From the NCBI RefSeq assembly GCF_000382345.1, contig NZ_KB908077.1, positions 202,208 to 266,207 of the forward strand: DNA of 64,000 nt. Reading direction: 5' to 3'. The position numbers and the translations under genes were made by a program. Source of the stretch: Massilia niastensis DSM 21313 (GTDB lineage: Bacteria; Pseudomonadota; Gammaproteobacteria; Burkholderiales; Burkholderiaceae_D). The notes beneath the pieces are model-generated. The model worked only from the letters and a program-made list of their open reading frames with translations, did no database searches and had not been told where the DNA came from. Below, in pieces: positions 56,331 to 64,000 of this stretch. Position 1 is the first letter of the stretch. Each line of letters starts with the position of its first letter.

Positions 56331-59300
56331 ATGAATGCACCCGCCGCGGCACCGATCAAGTTGAGCGTACAACTCGCTTCCCGAATGAATGGGCAAGGAC
56401 TGGCAAAGCGGCTGGCTGCCGAAACGGGGGGCGAAGTCCTGTTCGACGCCGCCTCGCGCGGTCGCTACGCGACCGACGCCTCGATTTACCAGGTGGACCC
56501 GATCGGGGTGTTCATACCGCGCACCGAGCGCGATGTGGAGCTGGCCATCGCCATCGCGCGCGAAATGGGCGTGCCGATCCTCGCGCGCGGCGGCGGCACC
56601 AGCCAGTGCGGCCAGACCGTGGGCGAAGCGCTGGTGATCGACAACAGCAAATACCTGAACCGGGTGCTCGATTTCGACCCGGCCGCCATGACGGTGACGG
56701 TGCAGCCGGGGATCGTGCTCGACCACCTCAACGCCTGGCTCAAGCCGCACGGCGTCTGGTTCCCGGTCGACGTCAGCACGGCGGCGCAGTGCACGATCGG
56801 CGGCATGGCCGGCAACAACTCCTGCGGCTCGCGCTCCATCGCCTACGGGAACATGGTGCACAACGTCGTGGCGATCGATGCGATCCTGTCGGACGGCACC
56901 GAGGCCCGCTTCCAGGACGAGCGGGCCATGCAGGATGCGCCGCCGCGCGTGCGCGAGCTGATGGCGGGCCTGCGCGCCATCGCCGCGCGCGAGCACGACG
57001 AGATCGCGCGCATGGTGCCCAAGGTGATGCGGCGGGTCGGCGGCTACAACATCGACATCTATCATCCCCAGAGCGAACGGCCCTACACCCAGGATGGCAG
57101 CGTCAACCTGGCCCACCTGCTGGTGGGCAGCGAAGGCACGCTGGCGACCACCCGGCGCATCACGCTCAAGGTGCTGCCGCTGCCCAGGCATAAAACGCTC
57201 GGCGTCATCAACTTCCCGACCTTCCACCAGGCGATGGACATGACGCGCCACATCGTCAAGCTCGAGCCGGTGGCGGTGGAGCTGGTGGACCGCACCATGA
57301 TCGAGCTGGCGCGCGACAACCCGGCCTTCCGCCCGGTGATCGAGAAAGCCCTGATCGGCGCACCCGATGCGATCCTGCTGGTGGAATTCGCCGGCGAATC
57401 GCTCGATGAGCAACGCGCCGGCCTGGCCAGGCTGGTCGCGTTGATGGCCGAGCTGGGACTGCCCGGCAGCGTGGTCGAGATGACCGACGCCGGCGCGCAG
57501 AAGGCGCTGTGGGAAGTGCGCAAGGCCGGCCTCAACATCATGATGAGCATGCGCGGCGACGGCAAGCCGGTCTCCTTCATCGAAGACTGCGCCGTGCCGC
57601 TCGAGCACCTGGCCGAATACACCAGCAGCCTGACCGAAGTGTTCGCACGCTACGGCACGCGCGGCACCTGGTACGCCCACGCCTCGGTCGGCACCCTGCA
57701 TGTGCGGCCGATCCTGGACCTGCGCCGCGGCGGCGCCGAAAAGATGCGCGCCATCGCCGAAGAAGCGGGCGCACTGGTGCGCAAGTACAAGGGCGCCTTC
57801 TCGGGCGAGCACGGCGACGGCCTGGTGCGCAGCGAATGGGTGGCGTGGCAGTTCGGCCCGCGCCTGCTGCGCGCGTTCGAGGAAATCAAGCACCTGTTCG
57901 ACCCGGCCGGGCTGATGAACCCCGGGAAAATCGTGCGCGCCACGCGGATGGACGACAAGTCCCTGTTCCGCTACAAGCCGGGCTACCAGCCGGCGGCGCT
58001 GACGACGGTGCTGGACTGGTCGGCCTGGAATGTGCAGGTCGATCCGGTGACGGAGCAAAGCACGGCGCCCGGCGCCGGCGGCGACCCGGCGGGCGGATTC
58101 GCCAAGGCCGTCGACATGTGCAACAACAACGGCCATTGCCGCAAGTTCGACGCCGGCACGATGTGCCCGAGCTACCGCGTCACCAGGGACGAGCAGCACC
58201 TGACGCGCGGCCGCGCCAACACCCTGCGCCTGGCCTTGTCCGGCCAGCTGGGCGAAGACGGCTTGACGTCGGAAGCAATGCGCGAGACGCTCGACCTGTG
58301 CGTCAGCTGCAAGGGCTGCAAGCGCGACTGCCCCACGGGTGTCGACATGGCGCGCATGAAGACCGAATTCATGTACCACTGGCAGAAAAAGCATGGCCTG
58401 TCGCGCAAGGACAAACTGATCGCCAACCTGCCGCGCTGGGCCCCGTGGGCAGCGCGCCTGCCATGGCTTGCCAACCTGCGCAATTCGGTGCCGGGGGCGG
58501 CCCGCCTGTCCGAGAAGCTGTTCGGCCTGTCGGCAAGGCGCACGCTGCCGACCTGGCGCAGCGACACCTTCATGGCCGGCACGGCCGCTCCCGCTCTCGC
58601 CCCGGAGCAGGCCGACGTCGTGCTGTTCGCCGATACCTTCAATAATTACTTCGAGAGCGAAAACGCCGCAGCCGCGCTGAAGGTACTGCAGGCGGCCGGC
58701 TACAAGGTGCACGTGGCGCGGCCGGCGGCGGCCGATGCGCAGCCCGAGCGTCCCCTTTGTTGCGGGCGCACCTACCTGGCCAGCGGGCTGGTCGACCAGG
58801 CCAGGGCGGAGGCGCGGCGCGTGGTGGAAGCGATGCGCCCGTACGTGGCGCGCGGCGTGCCGGTGGTCGGACTGGAGCCGTCCTGCCTGCTGACGCTGCG
58901 CGACGAATTCCTGGTCATGGGCCTGGGCCAGGACGCCGAGGCCCTGGGAGCGCAGGCCTTGCTGTTCGAGGAATTCCTGGCGCGCGAGCACGCCGCCGGA
59001 AAGCTGAAGCTGGCCTTGACGGCGCTGCCGGAATCGCGCGCGCTGCTGCACGGCCACTGCCACCAGAAGGCTTTTGATGCGGTGCGGCCGGTGCAGACCG
59101 TGCTTGGCCTGATCCCCGGCCTCAAGGTGGAGCTGATCGAATCGAGCTGCTGCGGCATGGCGGGCAGCTTCGGCTACGAAGCGAAGCACTACGACGTGTC
59201 GATGCAGATGGCCGAGCTGTCCTTGCTGCCGGCGGTGCGCGCCGCCGGCGCCGACACCGTGCTGGTTGCGGACGGCACCAGTTGCCGCCACCAGATCGCC

Positions 59301-59369
59301 GACGGCGCGCAGCGCGAAGCCGTGCACGTGGCGCGCGTGCTGGCGCGCTCGCTGTCGGCGCAAGCCTGA
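56331..59369 (+). CDS. FAD/Fe-S 2-hydroxyacid dehydrogenase (YdiJ/D-lactate dehydrogenase-like)
   Basis: 1012 residues from the ATG at 56331, the length of E. coli YdiJ. The FAD-binding half (about 40-470) has VPILARGGGTSQCGQTVGEALVID, VSTAAQCTIGGMAGNNSCGSRSIAYG and SGEHGDGLVRSEW. An Fe-S region (about 590-690) has CNNNGHCRKFDAGTMCPSYR and CVSCKGCKRDCPTGVDMARMK, giving two [4Fe-4S] clusters. The C-terminal CCG domain has PLCCGRTYLASGL, GLEPSCLLTL, HGHCHQKAFD and SSCCGMAGSFGYE. YdiJ-type enzymes oxidise D-2-hydroxyacids such as D-2-hydroxyglutarate. It is probably peripheral to the membrane, passing electrons to a quinone or partner. Five bases separate it from gntR. Confidence 0.92.
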   Translation: MNAPAAAPIKLSVQLASRMNGQGLAKRLAAETGGEVLFDAASRGRYATDASIYQVDPIGVFIPRTERDVELAIAIAREMGVPILARGGGTSQCGQTVGEALVIDNSKYLNRVLDFDPAAMTVTVQPGIVLDHLNAWLKPHGVWFPVDVSTAAQCTIGGMAGNNSCGSRSIAYGNMVHNVVAIDAILSDGTEARFQDERAMQDAPPRVRELMAGLRAIAAREHDEIARMVPKVMRRVGGYNIDIYHPQSERPYTQDGSVNLAHLLVGSEGTLATTRRITLKVLPLPRHKTLGVINFPTFHQAMDMTRHIVKLEPVAVELVDRTMIELARDNPAFRPVIEKALIGAPDAILLVEFAGESLDEQRAGLARLVALMAELGLPGSVVEMTDAGAQKALWEVRKAGLNIMMSMRGDGKPVSFIEDCAVPLEHLAEYTSSLTEVFARYGTRGTWYAHASVGTLHVRPILDLRRGGAEKMRAIAEEAGALVRKYKGAFSGEHGDGLVRSEWVAWQFGPRLLRAFEEIKHLFDPAGLMNPGKIVRATRMDDKSLFRYKPGYQPAALTTVLDWSAWNVQVDPVTEQSTAPGAGGDPAGGFAKAVDMCNNNGHCRKFDAGTMCPSYRVTRDEQHLTRGRANTLRLALSGQLGEDGLTSEAMRETLDLCVSCKGCKRDCPTGVDMARMKTEFMYHWQKKHGLSRKDKLIANLPRWAPWAARLPWLANLRNSVPGAARLSEKLFGLSARRTLPTWRSDTFMAGTAAPALAPEQADVVLFADTFNNYFESENAAAALKVLQAAGYKVHVARPAAADAQPERPLCCGRTYLASGLVDQARAEARRVVEAMRPYVARGVPVVGLEPSCLLTLRDEFLVMGLGQDAEALGAQALLFEEFLAREHAAGKLKLALTALPESRALLHGHCHQKAFDAVRPVQTVLGLIPGLKVELIESSCCGMAGSFGYEAKHYDVSMQMAELSLLPAVRAAGADTVLVADGTSCRHQIADGAQREAVHVARVLARSLSAQA

Positions 59370-59378
59370 GAGGACATC

Positions 59379-60161
59379 ATGACCGATCAACACGGCAAGG
59401 TACACCTGGCTATCGAGGATGGCGTGGCAGCCATCCTGATCGACCGGCCGCAGGCGCGCAATGCGATGACCTGGGCGATGTATGAAGAACTGGGGGCGAT
59501 CTGCACCCGGATTGCGGCCGACCCATCGATCCGGGTGGCCACCATTCGCGGCGCCGGCGGCGAAGCCTTCGTGGCCGGCACCGACATCGAACAGTTCGGC
59601 GCCTTCGACGGCGGGGACGACGGCGTGGCCTACGAAAAAGCCATCGACGAGCGCGTGGGCCAGATCGAGAGCCTGCCGATGCCGACCATCGCGATCGTGG
59701 AAGGCTGGGCGATCGGCGGCGGCCTGGCGATCAGCGCCGCCTGCGACTTCAGGATCGCCACGCCTGGCGCGGCTTTCGGAGTGCCGATCGCCCGCACGCT
59801 TGGCAACTGCCTGTCGATGAAGAACACGGCGCGGGTCGTCGCCGCAGTGGGCGTGCCGACCTCGAAGCGCCTGCTGCTGCTGGCCGAGACCATCAGCGCG
59901 GCCGAGGCGCAGGCCTGCGGTTTCGTGACGGCGGTGGCGGAGCCCGAGGTACTGGAGGCGGAAGTCGCCAGGATGTGCAAACGGCTCGCCAGCCATGCGC
60001 CGGTGACGATGCGGGTGTCGAAGGAAGCGATCCGGCGCCTCGTCAATGCAGGCCTGCCGGACGGAGAAGACCTGATCCGCGCCGCCTACGGCAGCGCCGA
60101 CTTCAAGATCGGCGTCAACGCTTTCCTCGACAAACAACGCCCTCAATGGACCGGAACCTGA
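59379..60161 (+). CDS. Enoyl-CoA hydratase/isomerase-family protein
   Basis: 260 residues, crotonase fold. IDRPQARNAMTWAMYEEL and GAGGEAFVAGTDIEQFGAF form the acyl-CoA pocket and first oxyanion-hole segment. IVEGWAIGGGLAISAACDFRIATPGAAFGVPIARTLG is the central signature. The usual hydratase second glutamate region reads ARTLGNCLS; the reaction type (hydratase, isomerase or lyase) cannot be settled. It is 9 bases after the dehydrogenase and overlaps the CoA transferase by one base. Confidence 0.92.
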   Translation: MTDQHGKVHLAIEDGVAAILIDRPQARNAMTWAMYEELGAICTRIAADPSIRVATIRGAGGEAFVAGTDIEQFGAFDGGDDGVAYEKAIDERVGQIESLPMPTIAIVEGWAIGGGLAISAACDFRIATPGAAFGVPIARTLGNCLSMKNTARVVAAVGVPTSKRLLLLAETISAAEAQACGFVTAVAEPEVLEAEVARMCKRLASHAPVTMRVSKEAIRRLVNAGLPDGEDLIRAAYGSADFKIGVNAFLDKQRPQWTGT

Positions 60162-61378
60162 TGACCAAACCAAAACACACCGGCCCCCTGGCCGGCATGC
60201 GCGTCCTCGAACTGGCGCAGATCATGGCTGGACCGACTTGCGGCATGATGCTGGCCGATATGGGCGCCGACGTCATCAAGGTCGAGAAGCTGCCGGGTGG
60301 CGACGATGCGCGCGCCTACCGCGAGCCGCGCGTCAATGGCGTCTCGGCGCCCTTCATGATCCTGAACCGGAACAAGCGCGGCATCGCCCTCAACCTGAAG
60401 CACGCACAGGGCCGCGACATCCTGCTGCGCATGGTGAAGGACGCCGACGTCCTGACCGAAAACTACCGCCGCGGCACCCTCGAAAAACTGGGGCTCGGCT
60501 ACGATGTACTAAGCCAGGTGAACCCGGGCCTGATCTACTGCGCCGTGTCGGGGTACGGACGCGATGGTCCCGACGGCGACAAGCCGGGCTTCGACCTGAT
60601 CGCACAGGGATTTTCGGGACTGATGTCGATCACCGGCGAGCCGGGGGGACCTCCGGTCAAGACCGGCAACTCGATTGCCGACACCAACGCCGGCATCCTC
60701 GCGATGGCCGGCATCGCTGCCGCGTATGTCCACAAGCTCAAGACCGGCGAAGGCCAGGTGGTCGATACGTCCCTGATCGAGGCGGCCCTGCAGCAGACCT
60801 ACTGGCAGGCGGCCATCTATTTTGCGACGGGAGAATCGTCGGGTCCGACCGGCTCCGCCCATTTGCTGACTGCGCCCTACCAGGCCTTCAAGGCCAGTGA
60901 CGGCTGGATCAACATCGGCGGCGCCAACCAGGGCAACTGGGAGCGCATCGCGGTGGCGCTGGGGCAGCCGGGGTGGTGCGAGGATCGACGCTTCAAGACC
61001 AATTCGGACCGCATGGAAAACCGCGAGGTGCTGGTATCGATGATGAGCGAGATCGTGGCGACCCGCACCAAGGCGGAATGGATCGCCATCCTCGACGAAG
61101 CGGGCGTACCGGTGGGACCGGTGCACACGATCGGCGAGGCGCTCACGCATCCGCAAACGCTGGCGCGCGGGATGGTGGTGGACCTGGTGCATCCGCAGGC
61201 CGGCGCTACCCGCGCGCTCGGCTGCCCTATCCATTTTTCGAAGAGTGCGACGCGCATCGACCGGCCCGCACCGATGCTGGGCGAGCATTCGCGCGAGCTG
61301 CTGCGCGAGTATGGCTACAGCGACGCCGAGATCGATGGGTTTGTGGATGCGGGGGTGATCGAGGAAGCGGAAGGCTGA
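60161..61378 (+). CDS. CaiB/BaiF-type class III CoA transferase
   Basis: 405 residues from the ATG at 60161 (TGATG overlap with the preceding stop). Family signatures: LAGMRVLELAQIMAGPTCGMMLADMGADVIKVEKLPGGDDAR, then ENYRRGTLEKLGLGYDVL and ISGYGRDGP-like VSGYGRDGPDGD. The probable catalytic Asp is in NSIADTNAGIL (near residue 174), aligned with the formyl-CoA transferase active Asp. GEGQVVDTSLIEAAL follows. It activates a carboxylic acid with CoA taken from another thioester. With the hydratase-family protein it likely forms a CoA-dependent route for the acid carried by the Tct system. A strong terminator follows. Confidence 0.93.
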   Translation: MTKPKHTGPLAGMRVLELAQIMAGPTCGMMLADMGADVIKVEKLPGGDDARAYREPRVNGVSAPFMILNRNKRGIALNLKHAQGRDILLRMVKDADVLTENYRRGTLEKLGLGYDVLSQVNPGLIYCAVSGYGRDGPDGDKPGFDLIAQGFSGLMSITGEPGGPPVKTGNSIADTNAGILAMAGIAAAYVHKLKTGEGQVVDTSLIEAALQQTYWQAAIYFATGESSGPTGSAHLLTAPYQAFKASDGWINIGGANQGNWERIAVALGQPGWCEDRRFKTNSDRMENREVLVSMMSEIVATRTKAEWIAILDEAGVPVGPVHTIGEALTHPQTLARGMVVDLVHPQAGATRALGCPIHFSKSATRIDRPAPMLGEHSRELLREYGYSDAEIDGFVDAGVIEEAEG

Positions 61379-61403
61379 GGCACGAAGTAGTTCAGGCAAT
61401 AAG

Positions 61404-61438
61404 AAAGGGTTAGCTTCTTAGCTAACCCTTTGATTTAT
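61404..61438 (+). terminator. Rho-independent terminator after the CoA-transferase gene
   Basis: AAAGGGTTAGCT-TCTT-AGCTAACCCTTT is a perfect 12-bp stem followed by GATTTATT. It is immediately beside the tRNA fragment, which is the boundary of the native chromosome. Confidence 0.9.
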
Positions 61439-61484
61439 TGGTAGGCCTCCCCGGAGTCGAACCGGGCACCAACGGATTATGAGT
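61439..61484 (-). other. 3' fragment of a CAT-anticodon tRNA gene, probable island attachment site
   Basis: Read on the minus strand the fragment starts ACTCATAATCCG (anticodon loop with CAT), continues with a variable loop TTGGTG, a perfect T-arm CCCGG-TTCGACT-CCGGG and ends GAGGCCT-A-CCA with encoded CCA. The D-arm, 5' acceptor strand and 5' half of the anticodon stem are absent: the sequence upstream of the anticodon loop does not fit a tRNA. Tyrosine integrases typically cross over in this loop and leave the 3' part behind. The tRNA is probably elongator Met or Ile(CAT). The intact copy should be at the other end of the island, beyond the window to the right. Confidence 0.72.
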
Positions 61485-61491
61485 GCGTCGT

Positions 61492-61506
61492 TAGCGCTTT
61501 GCGCTA
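61492..61506. repeat. Small palindrome next to the tRNA fragment
   Basis: TAGCGC-TTT-GCGCTA, a 6-bp perfect stem 8 bases from the fragment on the island side. Possibly part of integrase arm/core structure; otherwise nothing known. Confidence 0.5.
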
Positions 61507-61512
61507 CCTTGC

Positions 61513-62084
61513 TCCCGCTGCTCTTTCCCTTTCAGATCAACAGTTTACGCTGTTAGGCCTATCTGAGGCAACCAAGTTTGCAGGTGTTTGCTTGAGCAAC
61601 GATTGAGCAGCCGTTAAGCATGGATCAGAGCCCCCACCCCGGGGATGTACCCCACCCACTCCTTTGGTGCATTGCCCCTTCAAAATATCTCAGCAAAATT
61701 ACGGCATCTGAGACCTGTATTGACCTTGTCAATATGTGGCGAAGGAAAGCTAGAGTACTGCTTACAAGTCCTCTAAAGGTATACATTCATCTTAACACTC
61801 GGATGCCGAGACCGTATGCCACTGCAAGAGCAGTGCAACAGGTGCATGATCGCAAGTTCGCGCACGTGTTGCTGAAAAGCAATGTGTCCGTATACTGAAG
61901 CAGGGTTTGCACTCGTTTGACGATCTGTTTCTTCCCTAAACAAGAAACGGCACATTTGAAGAGTACTATCATCAAGCAATTCGTGCACTGCAAGCTCAAC
62001 ATTCCCTGTTCCAAAGCTCGATTTCGAACAAGACTAGGTCCAATTGGTTTTACACAAGTTAACTGTATCTCGTCTTTCAAATAT
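61513..62084. other. Low-GC island stretch without a recognisable gene
   Basis: About 570 bases of low-GC sequence. Short open frames exist on both strands (for example 61620-61898 and 61787-62080), but none has a ribosome site, a recognisable domain or credible composition. No integrase was found. Confidence 0.55.
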
Positions 62085-63116
62085 CTAGGTTGGGACCTGT
62101 ACGTCTGACCCTATACCCAATTGGCTTACAAAACTGGTTACATTTCGCCGCCAAACAATAGGATCATCTCCTTCTTTTATAACGTTTCCTTCAATTTGTT
62201 CAAACTCTTCGTCTGTAATTTGATTAGACGATATTGAGTTGATTGCATAACGAATAGATTTTCTAGAATTGGTTGACGTTGGCGCAAAGTGCAACAGTGC
62301 ACGGAGTGCGGCTTCGTATCTGATACGCAATGTAGCATCCGCTTGTAGCGCTTTCTGCATTATAAAATCAGATGTTCCTCTGTAAGACACTTCCGAACCT
62401 CCAAAACGTAGTTGATTTGCTTCTTCGTGCAGTCCGCATGCAGCACACAAATACGCTGTTATCTCGGATTGATCTAGCGATGGATTGGGACTGCGCCCCT
62501 CAACGATTCGCCTAATGCGACCAACACGAGCAGAAACCAAGTACGAAGCAAGTGCTGCAGCTATAGGCAGAATAAAAGCCATGATCTTATTTGGATTTGC
62601 AAGAATCGACTTTTCATCTAACTTGGAATTCTCTGCAGTCGCCTTCACTCCTGGAGAACGAACTGCTACGGTAGGCTCGATGCCGGTTGTAACAAGTGAA
62701 GCTAGAAATGAGACCTTAACCGAATCGCCAGGATTCAATAAATCTGCTTTGATGTTTATCAAATTTGGGGTTTTCTCCTCTAATACTTTCACCCCAGGAC
62801 TTGCTTCAGATGCTGCCTCACTAAGTTCTCCACCCTTCAGTGCAACATGGATCAAGGTTTGGCTTACTTCTTTTTTCCCTTCGTTTCGAACCTCGACAAC
62901 AAAGATGCGTTTTGCTCCTAAGGCATTAGAAAGGGCAGGACCTCCAACTACTGAGTAAACAAGTTCAGGTTCTTTGGTAGTGAAAAAATACACTGCGACG
63001 CCTGCTAAAACAGTAAAGATGCCGGTGAGCACCGCGCTAATTAATGCTGACTTTGTTGATTCACTCACGACTATATCCAATTTATATGAGAAGAACTGCA
63101 ATCCTGGAAAAGCCAT
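62085..63116 (-). CDS. Unknown two-helix membrane protein on the island
   Basis: 343 residues from the ATG at 63116, preceded by GGAAGAG at 5 bases; a GTG at 63122 would add two residues. A first membrane helix (about 22-44, ALISAVLTGIFTVLAGVAVYFF) is followed by a beta-rich domain (about 50-175; RIFVVEVRNEGKKEVSQTLIHV, DLLNPGDSVKVSFLASL). A second helix (about 178-198, MAFILPIAAALASYLVSA) and a cytoplasmic alpha-helical C-terminus (about 200-343) follow. GC content is far below the chromosome, indicating transfer. I do not recognise the family. It is flanked by gene-poor sequence and could be part of an island-borne defence or maintenance function, but no motif shows this. Confidence 0.75.
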   Translation of the reverse strand: MAFPGLQFFSYKLDIVVSESTKSALISAVLTGIFTVLAGVAVYFFTTKEPELVYSVVGGPALSNALGAKRIFVVEVRNEGKKEVSQTLIHVALKGGELSEAASEASPGVKVLEEKTPNLINIKADLLNPGDSVKVSFLASLVTTGIEPTVAVRSPGVKATAENSKLDEKSILANPNKIMAFILPIAAALASYLVSARVGRIRRIVEGRSPNPSLDQSEITAYLCAACGLHEEANQLRFGGSEVSYRGTSDFIMQKALQADATLRIRYEAALRALLHFAPTSTNSRKSIRYAINSISSNQITDEEFEQIEGNVIKEGDDPIVWRRNVTSFVSQLGIGSDVQVPT

Positions 63117-63508
63117 GAACACTCTTCCAAATTTTTCAACAGTGTACGTTGACCTCTTCAGTTAGTCTACATCAGTTGATCTTAGTCCTCACTCGTCCGT
63201 AAATCTCATCTAACCGACTAAATTCTCAGTGCATCGCCCTTGACAGAGATGGAAATGATCAATCGCTACCCGAACACCGCCAAAGGCCTACGTGAGAATG
63301 TCTACGGAAAGCTAAGACTACTCAACCGACCATCAAGAGCACAGATCGTGAGCATGCGGAAGCAGGAGCACTGCTGGTCGTCCGGCAGTACGTTGACGAA
63401 GGAAGAGCAGGTTATACATCGAGCGCCGTGCAGATCTGCGTGCATTCTTCTCTGTCGTTTAGGAAACTTTTCATGTGATAATGGCGCACCTTTCTTACTG
63501 GGACAATG
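63117..63508. other. Low-GC stretch between island genes
   Basis: About 390 bases. A frame at 63240-63509 (plus strand) has no family resemblance and an unusual composition, so it is not called as a gene. Promoters for the two flanking, divergent genes should lie here. Confidence 0.5.
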
Positions 63509-63742
63509 ATGAGTCGTCCACACCCGTCTACCAAGGTTTCGCGCTTTTTTCAACTAGAGCAGACTCAAGCCACACTAGATTTTGTAGATATCCCTATTGG
63601 AAACGATGTCGCTGTATTCGCTGACCCAAGTAGGCTACGCGCGCTAGGGTCCCCATGGGCTAGCGAATGTAACTCCTTACTCCAACATTTTTTTGAAGTT
63701 CTGCTTGAGCATGTTGTTAAAGGTAGGGAGCAAGCCCCCCGG
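63509..63742 (+). pseudogene. N-terminal remnant of an unknown gene interrupted by an insertion sequence
   Basis: The frame starts at the ATG at 63509 (GGGAC just upstream) and reads MSRPHPSTKVSRFFQLEQ, LDFVDIPIGNDVAVFADPSRL and ECNSLLQHFFEVLLEHVVKG. After about 78 residues it runs into IS sequence at about 63742 and soon stops (63769). The pattern resembles the start of a group of longer hypothetical proteins that I recall from genomic islands (FF.L...QA.LDFV...D...F.DP...W...CN.L...FF). The identity is a recollection, not established. The rest of the gene may lie beyond the IS, outside the window. Confidence 0.6.
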
Positions 63743-64000
63743 TGTCAGAATAGTTGTCGCGTCACCTGATGAAGTAAAACGATATCGGGGACGGGCAAGA
63801 GAGATCGTGTGAAGCAGTATTCAGCAGAACGGAAAGAAGCGCTGTTGCGGCAGATGATGCCGCCGCAGAACAGGCCGGTGTCGGAGCTGGCCCGCGAGAG
63901 CGGGATCACGGAGCAGACCCTTTATACTTGGCGCCGTCAACTTCGTAATCAAGGAACAGCGGTGCCAGGTAGTGGGAAAAATGCCGAGGAATGGACCTCG
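63743..64000 (+). mobile_element. Insertion sequence, left end, IS3-like
   Basis: Begins at about TGTCAGAATAGTTGTC (63743), where an island gene is broken off, and carries a transposase OrfA-type gene shortly inside. The right end is outside the window, so the inverted repeats and target duplication cannot be compared. Base composition rises sharply again compared with the island DNA. Confidence 0.7.
63809..64000 (+). CDS. Transposase OrfA-like protein, partial
   Basis: A 64-codon partial frame from a GTG at 63809 to the window edge. It begins KQYSAERKEALLRQMMPP and continues to a helix-turn-helix (SELARESGITEQTLYTWRRQ), typical of the first ORF of IS3-like and related two-ORF elements. It determines DNA binding of the transposase. 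The catalytic OrfB would lie to the right. Confidence 0.8.
   Translation, partial: MKQYSAERKEALLRQMMPPQNRPVSELARESGITEQTLYTWRRQLRNQGTAVPGSGKNAEEWTS

Noticed and set aside
56322..60173. Long minus-strand frame of nearly 1300 codons
   Set aside because: Antisense shadow of the dehydrogenase and crotonase-family genes, which have full domain support on the plus strand.
61439..61512. A complete tRNA gene at the island border
   Set aside because: The T-arm, anticodon loop and CCA end are good, but no 5' acceptor strand pairs with GAGGCCT, the anticodon stem has a mismatch, and the would-be D-loop is only five bases.
61620..61898. Plus-strand 92-codon frame in the island
   Set aside because: No ribosome site, no domain, several rare features; overlapped by equally weak frames on the other strand.
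63240..63509. Plus-strand 89-codon frame
   Set aside because: Composition rich in Cys/Arg/Ser without pattern; overlaps the start of the better supported frame at 63509.

Overview
The window is high-GC DNA (most genes strongly G/C at third positions) whose gene content points to a betaproteobacterium of the Oxalobacteraceae, close to Massilia/Telluria/Duganella. The clues are a PEP-CTERM protein with a sigma-54-type promoter, DUF4214 surface proteins, CHASE2 cyclases, Bug-type tripartite transporters and dispersed GTAGGGTGG palindromes. The genus is an inference from gene content; no rRNA is present.

Left part (1-21.9 kb). After a truncated gene come a CHASE2 adenylate/guanylate cyclase, dnaE (minus strand), a PEP-CTERM protein and trhO. 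Next is a minus-strand surface-protein locus: a Cys-free, Ala-rich DUF4214 protein with S-layer-like character, a complete type I secretion system (ABC ATPase, HlyD-type adaptor, TolC-type channel) and a second small DUF4214 protein. To its right lies a divergent signalling module: a FecR-domain protein on one side, and a second CHASE2 cyclase, a TPR/beta-barrel protein, a VanZ-like protein and a CRP/FNR-family regulator on the other. Three perfect TGTGA-N6-TCACA palindromes sit upstream of the secretion ATPase, the surface protein and the FecR/cyclase pair. This suggests one cAMP-CRP circuit controlling the surface protein and its exporter.

Middle part (22-34.7 kb). A plus-strand, tightly coupled polysaccharide locus holds a Wzm/Wzt exporter, two FkbM methyltransferases (one fused to DUF4214), a 974-residue double glycosyltransferase, a GT2 enzyme, GtrA, a GNAT-like protein, a PIG-L deacetylase and a multi-pass membrane protein. 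An S-layer-like protein, its type I exporter and an O-antigen-type exporter close together recall the Caulobacter rsaA region.

34.8-50.9 kb. Sensory and housekeeping genes: a LOV-domain hybrid histidine kinase (blue-light receptor type), RhlE-like helicase, anti-sigma factor, Lon-substrate-domain protein, CHASE-PAS histidine kinase, a GGDEF diguanylate cyclase, a DUF454 protein, RNase Z, an ATP-grasp protein with a 9-bp tandem repeat, and KatG.

50.5-61.4 kb. A divergent catabolic locus. The minus strand carries a class V aminotransferase, TctC/TctB/TctA and GlcG-like protein; the plus strand carries an FCD-type GntR regulator, a YdiJ-like FAD/Fe-S 2-hydroxyacid dehydrogenase, an enoyl-CoA hydratase-family protein and a CaiB-type CoA transferase. 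A repeated ATACAATATA motif in front of both arms is a candidate operator.

61.4-64 kb. The chromosome meets a low-GC mobile island at a 46-nt 3' fragment of a CAT-anticodon tRNA gene (probable att site). The island carries an unknown two-TM protein and an unknown gene interrupted by an insertion sequence that runs off the window.
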